Positions 34,701 to 50,452 of a stretch of 64,000 bases of DNA are shown here, piece after piece. Below the pieces are notes generated by a model. It was not told the origin of the DNA and did no database searches. It saw only the letters and a program-made list of their open reading frames with translations. Position 1 is the stretch's first letter, and each line of letters starts with the position of its first letter. The DNA is from Piscicola geometra. Taxonomy: Eukaryota > Annelida > Clitellata > Hirudinida > Piscicolidae. A program made the position numbers and the translations under genes. The DNA is taken from positions 3,799,412 to 3,863,411 of the forward strand of contig OX030956.1 of assembly GCA_943735955.1 (NCBI GenBank). Reading direction: 5' to 3'.

Positions 34701-35336
34701 ATGATAATAAACTATAAAATTAAACTCTAAATGATAGTCTATAACTTGATGTTTTTTGACGCAGGCGCTTCAGGCAGCGTGTGTCTGACACCTCCTCCTG
34801 TTCCTGCCACATCCCTGCAAGCATCCCTCTCCCACGCCTCCTCACTCTCCACCCTGGCACCAGACAGGTCACCCCCCTTCAACTCCCCCTTCAACTCCCC
34901 CTTCAACTCATCCTCTCCCTTTCCTAACAAAGCCTCCTTGGGTCACTCCTTGGGCGAGAAGTTGAATCTGTCGAATGCGAGCAACAACACGCCTGAAAGG
35001 ACCAATAGTTACGTCAGCAGGGCAGACACAGTGCAGACGATGAACTCCTTGAACACCTTCAACACCACCTACCTGGCCACTGGTACCTCGCCTGAAGGAA
35101 AGGTCCTCTTGGACCACCACAACAACGTTCGCGCTGTTCCATCGCTCTTCAGCATCGGCAACATGGGCCCACTGTACGGGACCAACAGTGCCTACAACAG
35201 TCTCTACAACCTCTCCTCCTGCCCAGGCCTGCCCAACAACAACCACCACTTCGTCTACCCCTTCCATCATGCCCCCGCCATCACCACGCAAGCCACCAAG
35301 CCGCCCCCGGGATTTGAAAAGACCTCCAAAAAATAA
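28746..35336 (+). CDS. CNOT4: CCR4-NOT subunit 4, RING E3 ubiquitin ligase
   Basis: Fourteen phase-consistent exons, 1193 aa: 28746-28766, 28876-28944, 29079-29144, 29278-29324, 29631-29720, 29869-30007, 30290-30373, 30623-30706, 30958-31025, 31281-31484, 32046-32719, 32883-33146, 33446-34645, 34765-35336. The N-terminus has the all-cysteine C4C4 RING typical of CNOT4 (CPLCME, FFPCNCGYQ, VCRFCWHRIRTDEDGLCPVC). A linker helix, an RRM (NLVFVVGLPISL to EDALRAIKSINQL) and a CCCH finger (YCSRFL, CLKPDCMYVH) follow. CNOT4 ubiquitinates stalled-ribosome and NOT-associated targets. The remaining ~850 residues are low-complexity: a His/Ser/Asn tract, an acidic Ala-rich stretch (exon 12), a Gln/Asn/Pro/Ser-rich part with FDPWHEISAGL (exon 13), a Gly run, and PPPGFEK at the end. 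This makes it about twice human length. AATAAA is at 35489. Confidence 0.96.
29425..29615. repeat. (CAT)n/(ATT)n array in CNOT4 intron 4
   Basis: CATCATCATTATTAACATC units ending about 15 bases before the acceptor at 29630. Confidence 0.9.
30374..30622 (+). other. CNOT4 intron 7: CAT/CGT then CA arrays
   Basis: CATCATCGTCGTCATC from about 30386 to 30485, then CA-rich units with GAAGACACACAC up to the acceptor cacacgtag. The whole intron is simple sequence. Confidence 0.88.
30707..30957 (+). other. CNOT4 intron 8, almost wholly (GAT)n
   Basis: The 251-bp intron runs GTGGGTGCTGATGATGATG to gatgatgatggcag. It is GATGATGGTGATGGCGATG throughout. There is no polypyrimidine tract before the acceptor. 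See findings. Confidence 0.9.
31130..31200 (+). repeat. tRNA-like B-box fragment in CNOT4 intron 9
   Basis: The phrase GTGGGTTCGATTCCAG matches an RNA polymerase III B box (GGTTCGANTCC) as in the T-arm of a tRNA. No A box or complete cloverleaf could be built around it, so it is more likely a SINE remnant than a tRNA gene. Confidence 0.3.
31636..32045. repeat. ACACACATTC / ACACACAATC array at CNOT4 acceptor
   Basis: About 410 bp. A 12-bp ACACACATTCAC unit gives way to ACACACAATC units of growing CA length, then CCCGCAATC variants, and ends in the acceptor cacacag of exon 11 at 32046. Confidence 0.95.
32795..32860. repeat. Dispersed repeat copy 1 (AACGTGGCGTAAA)
   Basis: In CNOT4 intron 11. 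Shares CAATNAAACGACGA, then AACGTGGCGTAAA, with 54968-55025. This is probably the tail of a retroelement family, which I could not identify. Confidence 0.5.
33258..33445. repeat. CCACCACAACCACCC array at CNOT4 acceptor
   Basis: Units of about 48 bp (CACCCACAACCACCCAAGCC plus actcaccaccactacaatac) ending in the acceptor of exon 13 (cactacag). Confidence 0.9.
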
Positions 35337-35931
35337 TGAGGCGCTAAATTATTCGAAATTCGCTTTGAAGTTCATTGTTTTTTGATTAACCTATTATTCG
35401 CCTTTTTTGCTTAAGTAAATTGCTTTTGAGTCATTTTAAATAGATGATATTTAGAGTTCATTTGAATCAATAATTATTTTATAATTATAATAAATTTAAA
35501 ATTGACTTAATTTTAAAGTATAGAAAGCATTGTTATGAGGTAAAATTTTATCACCGATTATTTGAAATCTTTAGTTTTATAACACTAATTTGTTTTAAAT
35601 AACTATAAAGATAAATATATTTGAGTATATTAATTTCTGAATCATTTTCGCATTAAAAAGATAATTAATTTTATTCAAATAACAAATCAATTTTGAATAA
35701 AATATTCGAGTGTTAAATGTTTCATTTAATTTTATAATTTGGCTACAGTTTTTATTCTAGCCTCTCTTAATCTTACCCTTGCCTTTAAAACGAGTTTAAA
35801 TGCTCTCAAAATGAAGCATTAAATGACGACATTAGGCCTACGAAGTAAACAGTAAATACGGCTAGTAGAAACCTCCATTATTTTCCATTCGCTTGCTCCA
35901 CACACACACACCTGCACAAGCACCAGACAGC
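35337..35931. other. CNOT4 3' UTR and short intergenic gap
   Basis: AT-rich sequence with AATAAA at 35489. No coding or repeat signal. Confidence 0.6.
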
Positions 35932-38263
35932 ATGATGATGGATGCCCATGTAAGTATTCAGATGTCGTCAAATAAATTCTTGGATTTATAAAAAGCGCTA
36001 TATAAATTTATTTTATTGATTGATTCGCAAAACCTTCCCACCACCCATCAAACACGCCACTCACATATTGAAGGACTCCTGGCACTACGAAGATAATGGC
36101 TGCACCCTTGATGAAGACAACGCCATCTTCACAGTGGACGAGCCTGGGGAGGTGGTCTTTGGCCTGTATGGCTACCGCTCCAGCACACAACGTGAGATGC
36201 ACTCGGTGTTCAAGCGCTGTTCTAGCTTCTAGGGGGGTGTGAGCTGAATTCGAACGGATTAACCCTAGCCTCAATTGAATTTAATTCTATTTTAATTGAA
36301 ATTGCACTCGATTAATTCTCCAGATGAATTCGTTGAGTTCTTACTCTCGGACGACTGGAGCAGGAAGGTCAAGTTGATAAGTGGCAGTTTGTTCCGAAAA
36401 ACGCTCTTGGTGCTTGAGAGGATGACTGAAGGACGCCATTTGAAACGAGTCTCCCACGTTCGTTGGAAAAAGATCCACGTTAGGATTTATCAATATTCAT
36501 TTTCATTCTATTAATACTTGATTTTATTCTATTAATACTTGATTTCATTCTATTAATACTTGATTTCATTCTATTAATACTTGATTTCATTCTATTAATA
36601 CTTGATTTCATTCTATTAATACTTGATCTCATTCTATTAATTCTTTATATTATTACACTTAAGTTTTCGTGTTATGTAGACAAATAAAATGTAGGAAAAA
36701 GCCTTGAGGATCGAGACATTTTCATACACACTCGGATGCCCTAGACAAAAGGAAGTGTATGTCTTGAAAGAAATTGAAGAAGAAGAAAGAGAAGAAGAAG
36801 ATGGAGATGAAGATAAAGAAAAAGCAGATAAAGATAAAGATGATAAAGAAAAAAACAAACTAGATAAGGAATATGAAAAATCCACTTTAATTTCCCAAGA
36901 GCACCAATCGAATAATAACGCAAGCGAAAAACCGAAAGAAATAAAAATTGAAGTCGATGAAAAGCTAAGAAGCGCAGTCTTCAACTTTGAGCACGAACTT
37001 GTGAATGAGAAGAAAGAAGAAACCCCAACAGAAAAGTTATCTGAACATGAGTGCATCTTGTTTGAGACGGATTTTACTGCCAGCAACTTCGAGAATATTG
37101 ATACCTATTGTCAATTAGATGAAGTCTTGAAGTTGAAAAGAACAGCTTACAAGAGCAGAGTCTACGAAGAGCTTTGTCGAGATGAAGAATACAAAATCAC
37201 TAATTACAGAACCGAAGATGCATCGCAAATACACGAAGACAGCGAGGAAAAACCAGTGAAAAAAGCAAAACCAAACGTAAAGAAAAAGTCTAAAAGTAAA
37301 TCGAAGTCTAAAGATTCGGACGATGAGAGTGTGAAGTCGGTCAGAAGAACAGAGCCTGAAATGTCTCTCTTGGAGCAACACCAGAAAAGGCTTGACGAAT
37401 CTTACGGCGCAGTGGAAGCAAAAGTCAGGAATGCTGGAGTAACGAAGAAAGAAGAAAGTATAAAAGGCTCTAAATACAATAAAAAAGATAAGAAGAGAAA
37501 AAATGAATCAAAAACATACTCTAAAAGTGATAGCAAAGCTGTTCAGAAAAGTCATGATGGGTCTCTGAAAATTGTCACAAAAGTCACATGCGATCCAGTG
37601 ATTTCGTACTGCGACCAGATGACTAACGTTCTCTTGGTGGAGATGCATCCGCACAGAGAAGACGTCGTCATCAGAGGCACTTGTCGATCCAACACGCTGT
37701 GGAGTGTGCCATCGAAGGACCGGTGGATGGTGAGGTGCAAGTATCAGAAAGTCTTGCTGCAAGACTGCTTGTGTGAAGATGGCAAGGTAGATTTGGAAGA
37801 TTCTCGCTTGACTGCTGAGGAACTCAAAAGCGTCTATGAGCTTGGAAACGCTGTCTTTCCTGATTTACAAACATCGTCAAGTTGTTCCATAAATAATGTT
37901 AAAGATGTAGAAGATTCTAAATCTGAGAAGAGTTCAGGATCAGTTAAAAGCACTAAAAAAGGAAAAAATACAGAATCGGTTAAAAGCCCCAAAAACAAAA
38001 AGAATAATAGTAAAGATAGCACAAAGAAAAGCACAAGAAAAAAGTCGAAAGAGAGTGTGGCATCGTCAGTGTCTGGCAGGAAAAGCAAAAACAAGAAGAC
38101 AAAAAAAGAGGAGGTTGAAGCAGAAACACATCCCAAAGTGACAAAGACACTGCCTGCCAGGACGACACTGGAGGCAGACACAGTAAACTCTGGTGAAGAA
38201 CTTGCATACTTTGAACGCTTCGTCCACACAGCCGTGCAAAGGTCGGTTCGAAAGCAATTATGA
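35932..38263 (+). CDS. Unrecognised Lys/Glu/Ser-rich protein
   Basis: Four exons with consistent phase: 35932-35949, 36074-36191, 36324-36478, 36695-38263 (619 aa if the start is right). The compact N-terminal part (DSWHYEDNGCTLDEDNAIFT, VVFGLYGYR, DEPGEVV, LLSDDWSRKVKLISGSLFRK) looks folded. A long charged region follows (Glu/Lys/Asp repeats from about residue 115; KKSKSKSKSKDSDDE). A second folded-looking block is about residues 395-470 (VTCDPVISYCDQMTNVLLVE, RWMVRCKYQKVLLQDCL), and then there is a Ser/Lys-rich tail. I do not recognise the family. The first exon (MMMDAH) and the second acceptor (attgaag) are chosen only because splicing fits. The last exon could instead be spliced at 38241 (CAAAG|GTCGG) to an exon at 38318. 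The large last exon is very likely real, because long codon-like sequence stays open for 520 codons. Confidence 0.7.
35975..36020 (+). repeat. LINE/SINE-type 3' tail fragment
   Basis: Contains AAAAGCGCTATATAAATTTA followed by an ATTGATTGATT tail. It closely resembles the tail at 41115-41143 (GGGCGCTATACAAATATTTA, then ATTGATTGAT). Confidence 0.5.
36503..36650. repeat. 21-bp tandem repeat in intron
   Basis: Seven copies of about 21 bp, CATTCTATTAATACTTGATT(T), inside the third intron of the unrecognised gene. Confidence 0.95.
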
Positions 38264-39149
38264 ATTAAATGATACAACAAGTATTTGTGATCGAAAGAAA
38301 TTATAAATAGATTTCAGGTCTGCCAAACAACGATATCGACCTTGCTGCAAGACGTGAAGAGCGTTAAACTCATTACTTTCGTTAAGTCTAATTAATTATA
38401 TAATATCTTTTATTAAAATCTTTGAAATTAATATTTTAATTATTTATATATTTCAAAATAAAATTTAAGTCTTCAAATAAATAACCCTTGAAATTTACTA
38501 TAACTCAAGATCAGGATCAGGTAAAAAATAGTTTTCAAAAGATACAGAAAAATAAAGGTAAGACAGTCCTCACTTGTTGCGAATTCGCCCATAATCCTTT
38601 TAGAGTCTTGATTAAACTTTAAAGGAACAACATCAAAAAATACTTCTTACCAGTACCAGTGTAATGCTTTTAATTATAGGTTCAATGCTAAATACAAAAA
38701 AAAACAAATAATCTATTGGTCGACTTAGTTTGAAAATATAAAATATTATGAGAGACTAAATATAAGAAATATGTACAAAAATAGAGAAAAAACAAGGAAA
38801 GATCCTCTGGTCATCAACACCATGACAACTGCATCAAAGCATCACAAGAAGACAGTGGTCAAGAGACTCTCAAAGCGTTTCAACAAGCTCTCCTTCTCTG
38901 CCTCCTCTTGGCTCCTTGACTCCTTGTGTAAGAGTGATATTGTGGTGTTATAGTGGCATTGTCGTTTAGTAATAATATGATTTTATTTTTACTTTTATCA
39001 CCTTTATTATTCACGTCCTGACAGACGCAGGCCATTTAAAAACCAAATATTTTCAGATAATAATCATAATATCATATTAGAGGAATACTACGGTGCCTAG
39101 AACGCCTTAAAAGAATCTAGACAAAGTCTAACAACCCAACAAATGAGCC
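38264..39149. other. Intergenic gap between convergent genes
   Basis: AT-rich; I see no gene, RNA or repeat array. A 60-codon + frame at 38771 has no features of a gene. Confidence 0.55.
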
Positions 39150-39588
39150 TCACTCAAGTTGCACACCAACCTCCATGAGGGCCAGACCCTCCTTTGTGAG
39201 CAGTTGAATCGACTGCATAGTTGCTCCAATTTCTCCATCCTCCAACTGACCAATTATCAATCGGAAAATGTAGGTCAGTGAATTTGGCTTCGAAAAGTTT
39301 ATAGGTTTTTGTTTTTTTATGATGAAAAGTAAAATAGGAAAATAAGAATGAAGAGTTACATTAGTTTTTGTCATGATGGAAATCAAAAACGGGATAATAG
39401 GAATAAAAAGCTACATTGAAATCTTTAGTGGAGAAGAAATAGAGGGGTTCTGTGGTGGTTGATGAAGCTACTTGTTGATCCAGACACTGCATCACTCTTC
39501 TATGCACCTCCTCCACCCCTCCCTCCCCATTCACCACCTGCGTGTGTGTGTGTGTGTATGTATGTGTGTGTGTGTATGTATGTATGTA

Positions 39589-39634
<46 letters not shown>

Positions 39635-40772
39635 TGCGCGCACTCAAAATTGATGATACTGATGAAGTCGAATTCCTAAAAACTCCTAAACTTCTCGGAA
39701 TACCAAAAAGAAACACAAGAACTTGAAACCAAGTGCCTAAGATGACTACAGTGTGATGGGAGGAACCTGCATGCATGGAAAGAAGAGTTTGCGATAGGCC
39801 TCTTCCACACGTAACTGCGTGTCCAGCTTCTCATAAACCTCATCTCCAAAACCTCCCCTCCCACTACGCACTGCCACTGAACCATCCAAGTATAACACCA
39901 AATCTGGCTTCAGAAGACCTACCTCTGTTAGGCAACAGAATGTCAGATCCATATCCTAAGGGTGGTCATTTGAGAATTTGAGATATTCCATCTATTTAAA
40001 TATGAAAGTTTGAAATATTCAATTTATTTTATTATGAAATGTTGAAATATTCCATTTATATAAATATGAAATTTTGAAATATTCCATTTATTTAAATATG
40101 AAATTTTGAAATATTGTATTCATTTCAATATTAAATATATAAATTATTATTCATATTAATTTCATACAAAGATGCCAAATCAAGACTAACAGGTTTGATA
40201 GAAGAGTACACAATGCCAGAGAATGAGTAACGGTCGACGACCAGAGTGCAGCCAGACGTCAGCTTTGATTCCATGCATGCTCTGCAAAGTATTAAAATCA
40301 AAATTAAAATTTTTATAAAATATTTAAAACCCAACATTAAAAAATATTAATTGTGGTAATTTATATACTTTATATTTTTAATACTTTGAAAAATGTGTTT
40401 CCCTTACACTAGTTCCTTTCTGTTGAAAGAAAAAAGAAAGTGGATTTGTTTGTCTGACAACTTCAGTTTGCCTGTCAGATAGTCATTAATGATGCTTCCA
40501 ATGTAAGTTGATCTGTCTGGTAGAAATAAAAAAGATTTATTGGTATTTTAACAAATTGATCAAATTAAATTCAATATAAATTGAATACCATACAGGTTTT
40601 CATTTAATAATTAATTACATTTTAATTTTTTTCAAATTAAGAGACCGGGAAATTTCAAGTATTCTGTTTGGATATTTTTTATTTTTAATGCTTCAACGGC
40701 TAGTTCACACTGAGTGGTCTTGCCACTCCTGTCACATCCTTCAAAAACTATGAACTTTCCTCTAGAAACCAT
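39150..40772 (-). CDS. DTYMK: Thymidylate kinase (dTMP kinase)
   Basis: Five phase-consistent exons: 40772-40646, 40516-40408, 40281-40191, 39955-39767, 39245-39150 (203 aa). The enzyme phosphorylates dTMP to dTDP for dTTP synthesis. The P-loop is GCDRSGKTT at residues 12-20, and the DR[YH] motif is in [10 protein letters not shown]. The [12 protein letters not shown] region and an Arg-containing lid ([14 protein letters not shown]) follow, all in family order. About 10-14 residues around the usual NWK..D segment before the last helix are absent when exons 4 and 5 are joined directly. Either a micro-exon lies in 39246-39766 (one candidate is 15 nt within 39465-39490) or the loop is shorter. 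The start ATG lies eight residues before the first beta strand, and no targeting peptide is visible. Confidence 0.9.
39541..39640. repeat. (TG)n/(TATG)n array in DTYMK intron 4
   Basis: TGTGTGTATGTATG then TG units. On the sense (-) strand it is a CA/CATA array. Confidence 0.9.
39972..40130. repeat. 32-bp AT-rich tandem repeat in DTYMK intron 3
   Basis: About five diverged copies of GAAATATTCCATTTATTTAA plus atatgaaatttt. Confidence 0.85.
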
Positions 40773-40925
40773 CACTAATGCAGAATTTAAACTTTTATTT
40801 TGAACGAAATGTAAGCTAAATAATTTAAAAGTTAATTTCCAATGATATAATATTTCATTATAAAACTTATTTAATATTTATTTAAACCCTGACACAAGTC
40901 AGTACTATTGTTAAAATTTTAATTC
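40773..40925. promoter_or_regulatory. Upstream region of DTYMK
   Basis: AT-rich sequence between the DTYMK start codon and the LINE fragment. No element was recognised. Confidence 0.3.
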
Positions 40926-41143
40926 TCTCGTATTAATTTCCAATATGGTTTTAATGCTATTCGTTCTCACTGTGGTTCTCTTTTTTGGAATTCTTTACTC
41001 TCTTCTCTTACTTCAACTAAGTACTAAGTCTAATTCACTCATAGCTTTCCGTCGAGGCCTGAAGACGTATTTGTTCAAAACATGATGGCTGAGCGCTTTT
41101 ATTCACTTAGTATAGGGCGCTATACAAATATTTAGTAATTGAT
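40926..41143 (+). mobile_element. Non-LTR retrotransposon (LINE) 3' remnant
   Basis: The conceptual translation resembles the very C-terminus of LINE reverse-transcriptase ORFs: SHCGSLFWNSLLSSLTSTK in one frame, then LIAFRRGLKTYLFKT and a stop in another. The frame shift coincides with a direct repeat (ACTAAGTACTAAGT), so a 7-bp duplication broke the ORF. The 3' end has the GCGCTATACAAAT-type tail. Only about 200 bp remain. The clade (CR1/L2-like) is a guess. Confidence 0.6.
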
Positions 41144-41367
41144 GGTTGTAGGTTAACTGCACCCGCGCTGCATGTGTTAAATGCACCTTTTCTTTTGCGC
41201 GTTTCTTTTTTTTTTTACAGAAAAAACGTTAATTTAGGGTTAAGGTTAGGGTTAGGATTAGGGTTAGGGTTAGGGTTAGGGTTTTCAGAAAAATCGCATT
41301 TTAAGAAGAAACGCGCAAGAAAAGGTGCATTTAACACATGCAGCGCGGGTGCAGTTAACCTACCTCC
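41144..41367. mobile_element. Fold-back MITE with internal TTAGGG repeats
   Basis: Inverted arms of about 65-70 bp (left GTAGGTTAACTGCACCCGCG at 41148, right its complement ending at 41363; one 2-bp gap at CTTTTCTT(TT)GCGCG) enclose about 50 bp of TTAGGG-type telomere units (41234-41283). Nine-base direct repeats GTAATTGAT at 41135-41143 and 41368-41376 flank it. A 9-bp target duplication with long inverted ends is typical of Mutator-like elements. There is no coding capacity. The insertion split the ATTG-rich tail of the LINE remnant. Confidence 0.75.
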
Positions 41368-41376
41368 GTAATTGAT

Positions 41377-42148
41377 TGATGATATTCGCAGACGACACTC
41401 CAAAGTACGGAATGGTTAAAGTTCACTTTCTTTGCACTTCAAGCAAACCTTGAAACTAGATTGGGACTACATTTTCTATTCGTATTAGATCAAATATGAA
41501 TAAGGGTCACGTAATTATTAATTAAAAATTCTGAATTAAACCTAACAATTTTATAAGCGTTAGTTATTTTATAAAACTTAATAATAAAAAAAAAGTATTC
41601 ATAGTTATAGCTCAGCATAAAACTAGGTTATAATTGAAAAAAGTTATTAAAATTTTATACAATAACACTGTTCGCATTAGTTCGAATTTATAAATCGGCT
41701 TTTTGTACAGCCTGTACTACAACTTAAGTTATCACCAAAAAAAGCAAACGCTTTTGGGGTAATCTTTAGACATCCTGTAATACTGAAGTTTTGGCGAACC
41801 TTTGTATAAAAATAGGTGTGCTAAGTTCTATGTACTAATAAGAGCTATCAAATTATAAAGAGGTGTTAATATTTTATTTCAAAAATGTTAAAAGCAAATG
41901 TATCAAGTACAGTTAGATTGATTAGTTAAAATAACTCGCTGTTGATTATCTCACAATTGTTTAGTATGCTAAAATACAATACCGAGCTGCAAGATAATTT
42001 CACGCAATTAAAATATTTTAAAAAGTTAGAATTAAAATTAAAATTTCGATTTTAGAAATTGTAAAAAGTTAAAAATCTCGATGATGACTTGCATTCGGTT
42101 AATGACTAAGAATCAAATGTTTGAATACTTTTTTTAAATTGCGTGCAA
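41377..42148. other. AMPK beta 3' flank
   Basis: AT-rich sequence downstream of the AMPK beta stop codon. No gene or repeat array. Confidence 0.5.
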
Positions 42149-42479
42149 CTACGTGGGCTGGTAGAAGAGCGTTGTGATGTACTTTTTCTTGTATCGGTGC
42201 GTTGAACTCATAGTGATGACGCCTCCCCTGATGGAGAGAGCGTGCAAGTGGTTGAGTTCTGCCGTGTGAGGCAGTGGCAAGATGCTCGGGTCTTTGCTCT
42301 GCGGTGGCGTGTAGTAGAAGTAGAAGTAGTAGTAGTAGTAGTAATAGTAGTAGTAGTGGAAGTAGTAGTAGCAGTAATAGTAATAGTAGTACTAGTAGTA
42401 GTGGAAGTAGTAGTAGTAGTACTAGTAGTAGTATTATTAATAGTAGTAGTAATATTAGAAATAGTAGTAGTAGTAGTAT

Positions 42480-42574
<95 letters not shown>

Positions 42575-44521
42575 ATAATAGTAGTAGTAGTAGTAGTATA
42601 AATGAAAGAAGCTAGAAAACTTCTGGAAAATAAACGAAAGAGAGAATGATGAGTTGATTGGAAAGGGATACCAGGTGGACACCATATAAGTCGACTACGG
42701 CTATACGAATAGTAGAAAAGTTCATTTTCGGTACTGAGAGAATATTCGGACAGCTCTTCTTATAAAATAATAATCTTGCATTGAATACAATTATTGCATT
42801 CCATCTGCTATTCGCGCCGAAGCGAAATCATACAGAATAATCCGTAAAGCCCTAACAATAAACATAAAAAATTTTAAATTGCGACACAAAGTCAACTATA
42901 GATATAGCACCACCACAGCAGACTTACCGAAAGACTGTTTTCCTTGTTGAGGACGATTTGCAGGAGGTGTGGAGGGATGAGGGGAGGTCTCTGGTGCAGG
43001 TTGGGGCTGGTGGGGATGCCTTGACCAAATCCCAGGTCTGTAGTGACGGGGACAACTTACTTATTTTAAATATTCTCAATATAATTATGCATCAATATGT
43101 TTGAGATATTCTCTCTAAATTTGTGTCTAAAAATGTATATTTTGGTGAAATTAATCAATCTAACGGAACAAACCGTCTGCGTCTTTGAGACTACTATCAT
43201 CAGCAGCCAAGGCCTTGAAGATCTCAAAGTCTGAGTCGTGGATCTTCAGAACGTTGTTGAAGGAGCCGTGGTCGTTTTGTACCATGGGCTGTGTGTTATT
43301 GGGTGAGTGTGTAGATGGTGTTTGGATAATGCATATTCATTGAGTCAGTTGCTTGCCTTGGCGCTATATGAATTCATAATTCATGAATGCATCAATGCAC
43401 GCATGCACCAATGCACCTCGTCGGGGTCGTACTTCCAGGCGCCATCGACCAGGTACTTGTACATGTGTTCACCTGCCGGCAGTTCCACCACTGCCAACGA
43501 CTCATCCTCTTCCCTGCATAGTGATTGTGGTGGTGATAGTGATAGTGGTGGTGGTGGTAGTGATAGTGGTGGTGGTGTTGATAGTGATAGAGGTGTGGAT
43601 AGTGATTGTGGTGGTGTTAATAGTGATTGTGGTGGTGGTGGTAGTGATAGTGGTGGTGGTGTTGATAGTGATAGTGGTGGTGGTGTTGATAGTGATTGTG
43701 GTGGTGGTGATAGTGGTGGTGGTGTTGAAAGTTATTGTGGTGGTGATGATAGTGATTGTTTAATTTTTATGCATCAAACTGAATGTGTATTAGTATTAGC
43801 AAAAGAATTAAAAAAGGAAAGCTCTTGAAAACTCTGAATTGGCTTAAGTTAATGAAATGCAAATTAACCTATTTTATGCACACATTGCATTTGAAGTACC
43901 GAAAACAAAAATTATTATTTAAAATTTATTTCAACAACTGAACATAATCGCAAAATTAATACAAAATATTTCATATTTTAATATTTACACAATAAATAGT
44001 GCTTATATAAATAAAAAGCAAACCCTTTGCACAAGGGAATCCGACTGACCCAGCCATCAAAACTGCCCATCAAGAAGACCTCATTGCCACCCCCTTTCCA
44101 CTTGAACATGGTCGGAACGGTCAGCCGAGATGTCGGTCGATCCCCAGTGGACACCCTCCGCGTCGTCCTCTCATTTCGAATCAGCTGGAATTGTTAATTG
44201 ATAATAATTCAGTTAATAGAAAACCTCTTAAATAGGATTAAATATTAATTTGAAACGTCATTCATTAATTACTATAGAGTGTGAGTTTTGAAATATTGGT
44301 TAAACTTATAATCTAATTAACATATTGAACAATATGTTGTTTATTAATAAAAAAGTGCAATATAATTCCACAAGTAACATATTGAGAGAAAAATCATTAC
44401 TAACCTTGTATCTTGGGAATTTAGCATTTTCGTCAAAGTAGTCTTCTGACTGGCAGGCGGTTTCGTCAATTGATTCAAAGTAGGCCTTTTCACTTGAAGG
44501 TGATCCTGGAGCATTACCCAT
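42149..44521 (-). CDS. PRKAB: AMP-activated protein kinase beta subunit
   Basis: Six phase-consistent exons: 44521-44405, 44184-44024, 43513-43417, 43288-43174, 43037-42928, 42298-42149 (249 aa). It is the scaffold and glycogen-binding subunit of AMPK. The N-terminus MGNAPGSPSS fits an N-myristoylation signal. The CBM48 glycogen-binding domain is FKWKGGGNEVFLMGSFDGW through LPAGEHMYKYLVDGAWKYDP. The C-terminal alpha/gamma-binding domain has RPPLIPPHLLQIVLN and ends LNHLHALSIRG, STHRYKKKYITTLFYQPT. Between the two, NNVLKIHDSDFEIFKAL matches the family linker. The protein is slightly shorter than vertebrate beta1/2 because the linker after the CBM is reduced. Confidence 0.97.
42314..42600. repeat. 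(TAG)n array (sense CTA) at AMPK beta acceptor
   Basis: About 290 bp of AGT/TAG triplets in intron 5. On the sense strand it is (CTA)n ending 15 bases before the acceptor cgccaccgcag of the last exon. Confidence 0.96.
43516..43760. repeat. GATAGTGGTGGTG array (sense CCACCACTATC)
   Basis: Units such as GTTGATAGTGATAGTGGTGG in AMPK beta intron 2, ending at the acceptor of exon 3. Confidence 0.93.
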
Positions 44522-45442
44522 CCCTATTTACTGCAACTTTTTTATACTTTTTTTGTTCGATGTTTAAAAAAAATTCTATTTTAACAAATATTTACTATTT
44601 AATTTATTAGGAATTGTCTCTGGATGTTGCCATGACCAAGGTTCTACAAGGAAAAGCAAGAAACAGTTTACATGAAAAATGAAATAATTTGATTATAATT
44701 TTTATAATTTTCACTTAAAACAGAGCTGTCAAAATAAGATTAATTTGAAATTTGAGAAAGAAATTCTAAAGTTTGTTTGCATAGACAAGACAGAAGCTCT
44801 ATCATTTATAAAAATTATATATAAAAATGTAGAACATATTCATATACTTATACATATATCTGTCACGTTTTAATACAATTTTGATTTATTTTATATGATT
44901 TTCATGCATTCTAGCAGTAAACAAGAGTCAAGGACGGAGTGCTCAATTGTTTAGCACTACTTTGTACACTGGTCTTCATCAAAAAATATTTTTTTAATAC
45001 TGAGATTTTTTGTAATATGAAATTTTTATTTTGATGTAAATATATAATTTCCAGCAATTACTTTAATACTATTTAAAGTTAGTAATGTAAATAGTTTTTA
45101 AATCATAAACATTAATCTCATCATACTTCATCTTCTAGCTGCAGACATCAAATACCAGATATATACAAATTTAATTTTTTAAAACATCAAGTTAAAAGAT
45201 TAATTATGTTATTTAAAAAAACCAGAACATTAACTAGAACTACGACTATATTTCGAACCAATGACAACCACCACTATCACACATTACGACACTATTACAA
45301 ATGCATCATATTGAGCGTTAAAAGGCTTTTTAGAAAATTATAAAAACACATTTTAACCAAAGTAACTAAATTCTGTTTTACACATATTTAACCAAATTAT
45401 TAAATCTTCTCAAAATTACTAAAACTCCGAACCAAAAAATCA
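44522..45442. other. AMPK beta upstream region and BAP1 3' flank
   Basis: AT-rich sequence; no exon, RNA gene or array seen. It must hold the AMPK beta promoter and the BAP1 3' UTR. Confidence 0.55.

Positions 45443-50452
<5,010 letters not shown>

Noticed and set aside
36020..36232. Exon starting at about 36014 in the unrecognised gene
   Set aside because: No acceptor precedes that open stretch, and part of it is a retroelement tail; the AG at 36072-36073 joins in phase with the preceding short exon.
38771..38953. 60-codon basic + frame
   Set aside because: Short, no homology impression, no splice context; expected by chance.
41232..41285. A true chromosome end or telomere fusion
   Set aside because: Only about eight units, enclosed by inverted arms and a 9-bp target duplication, with genes on both sides; better explained by the mobile element.
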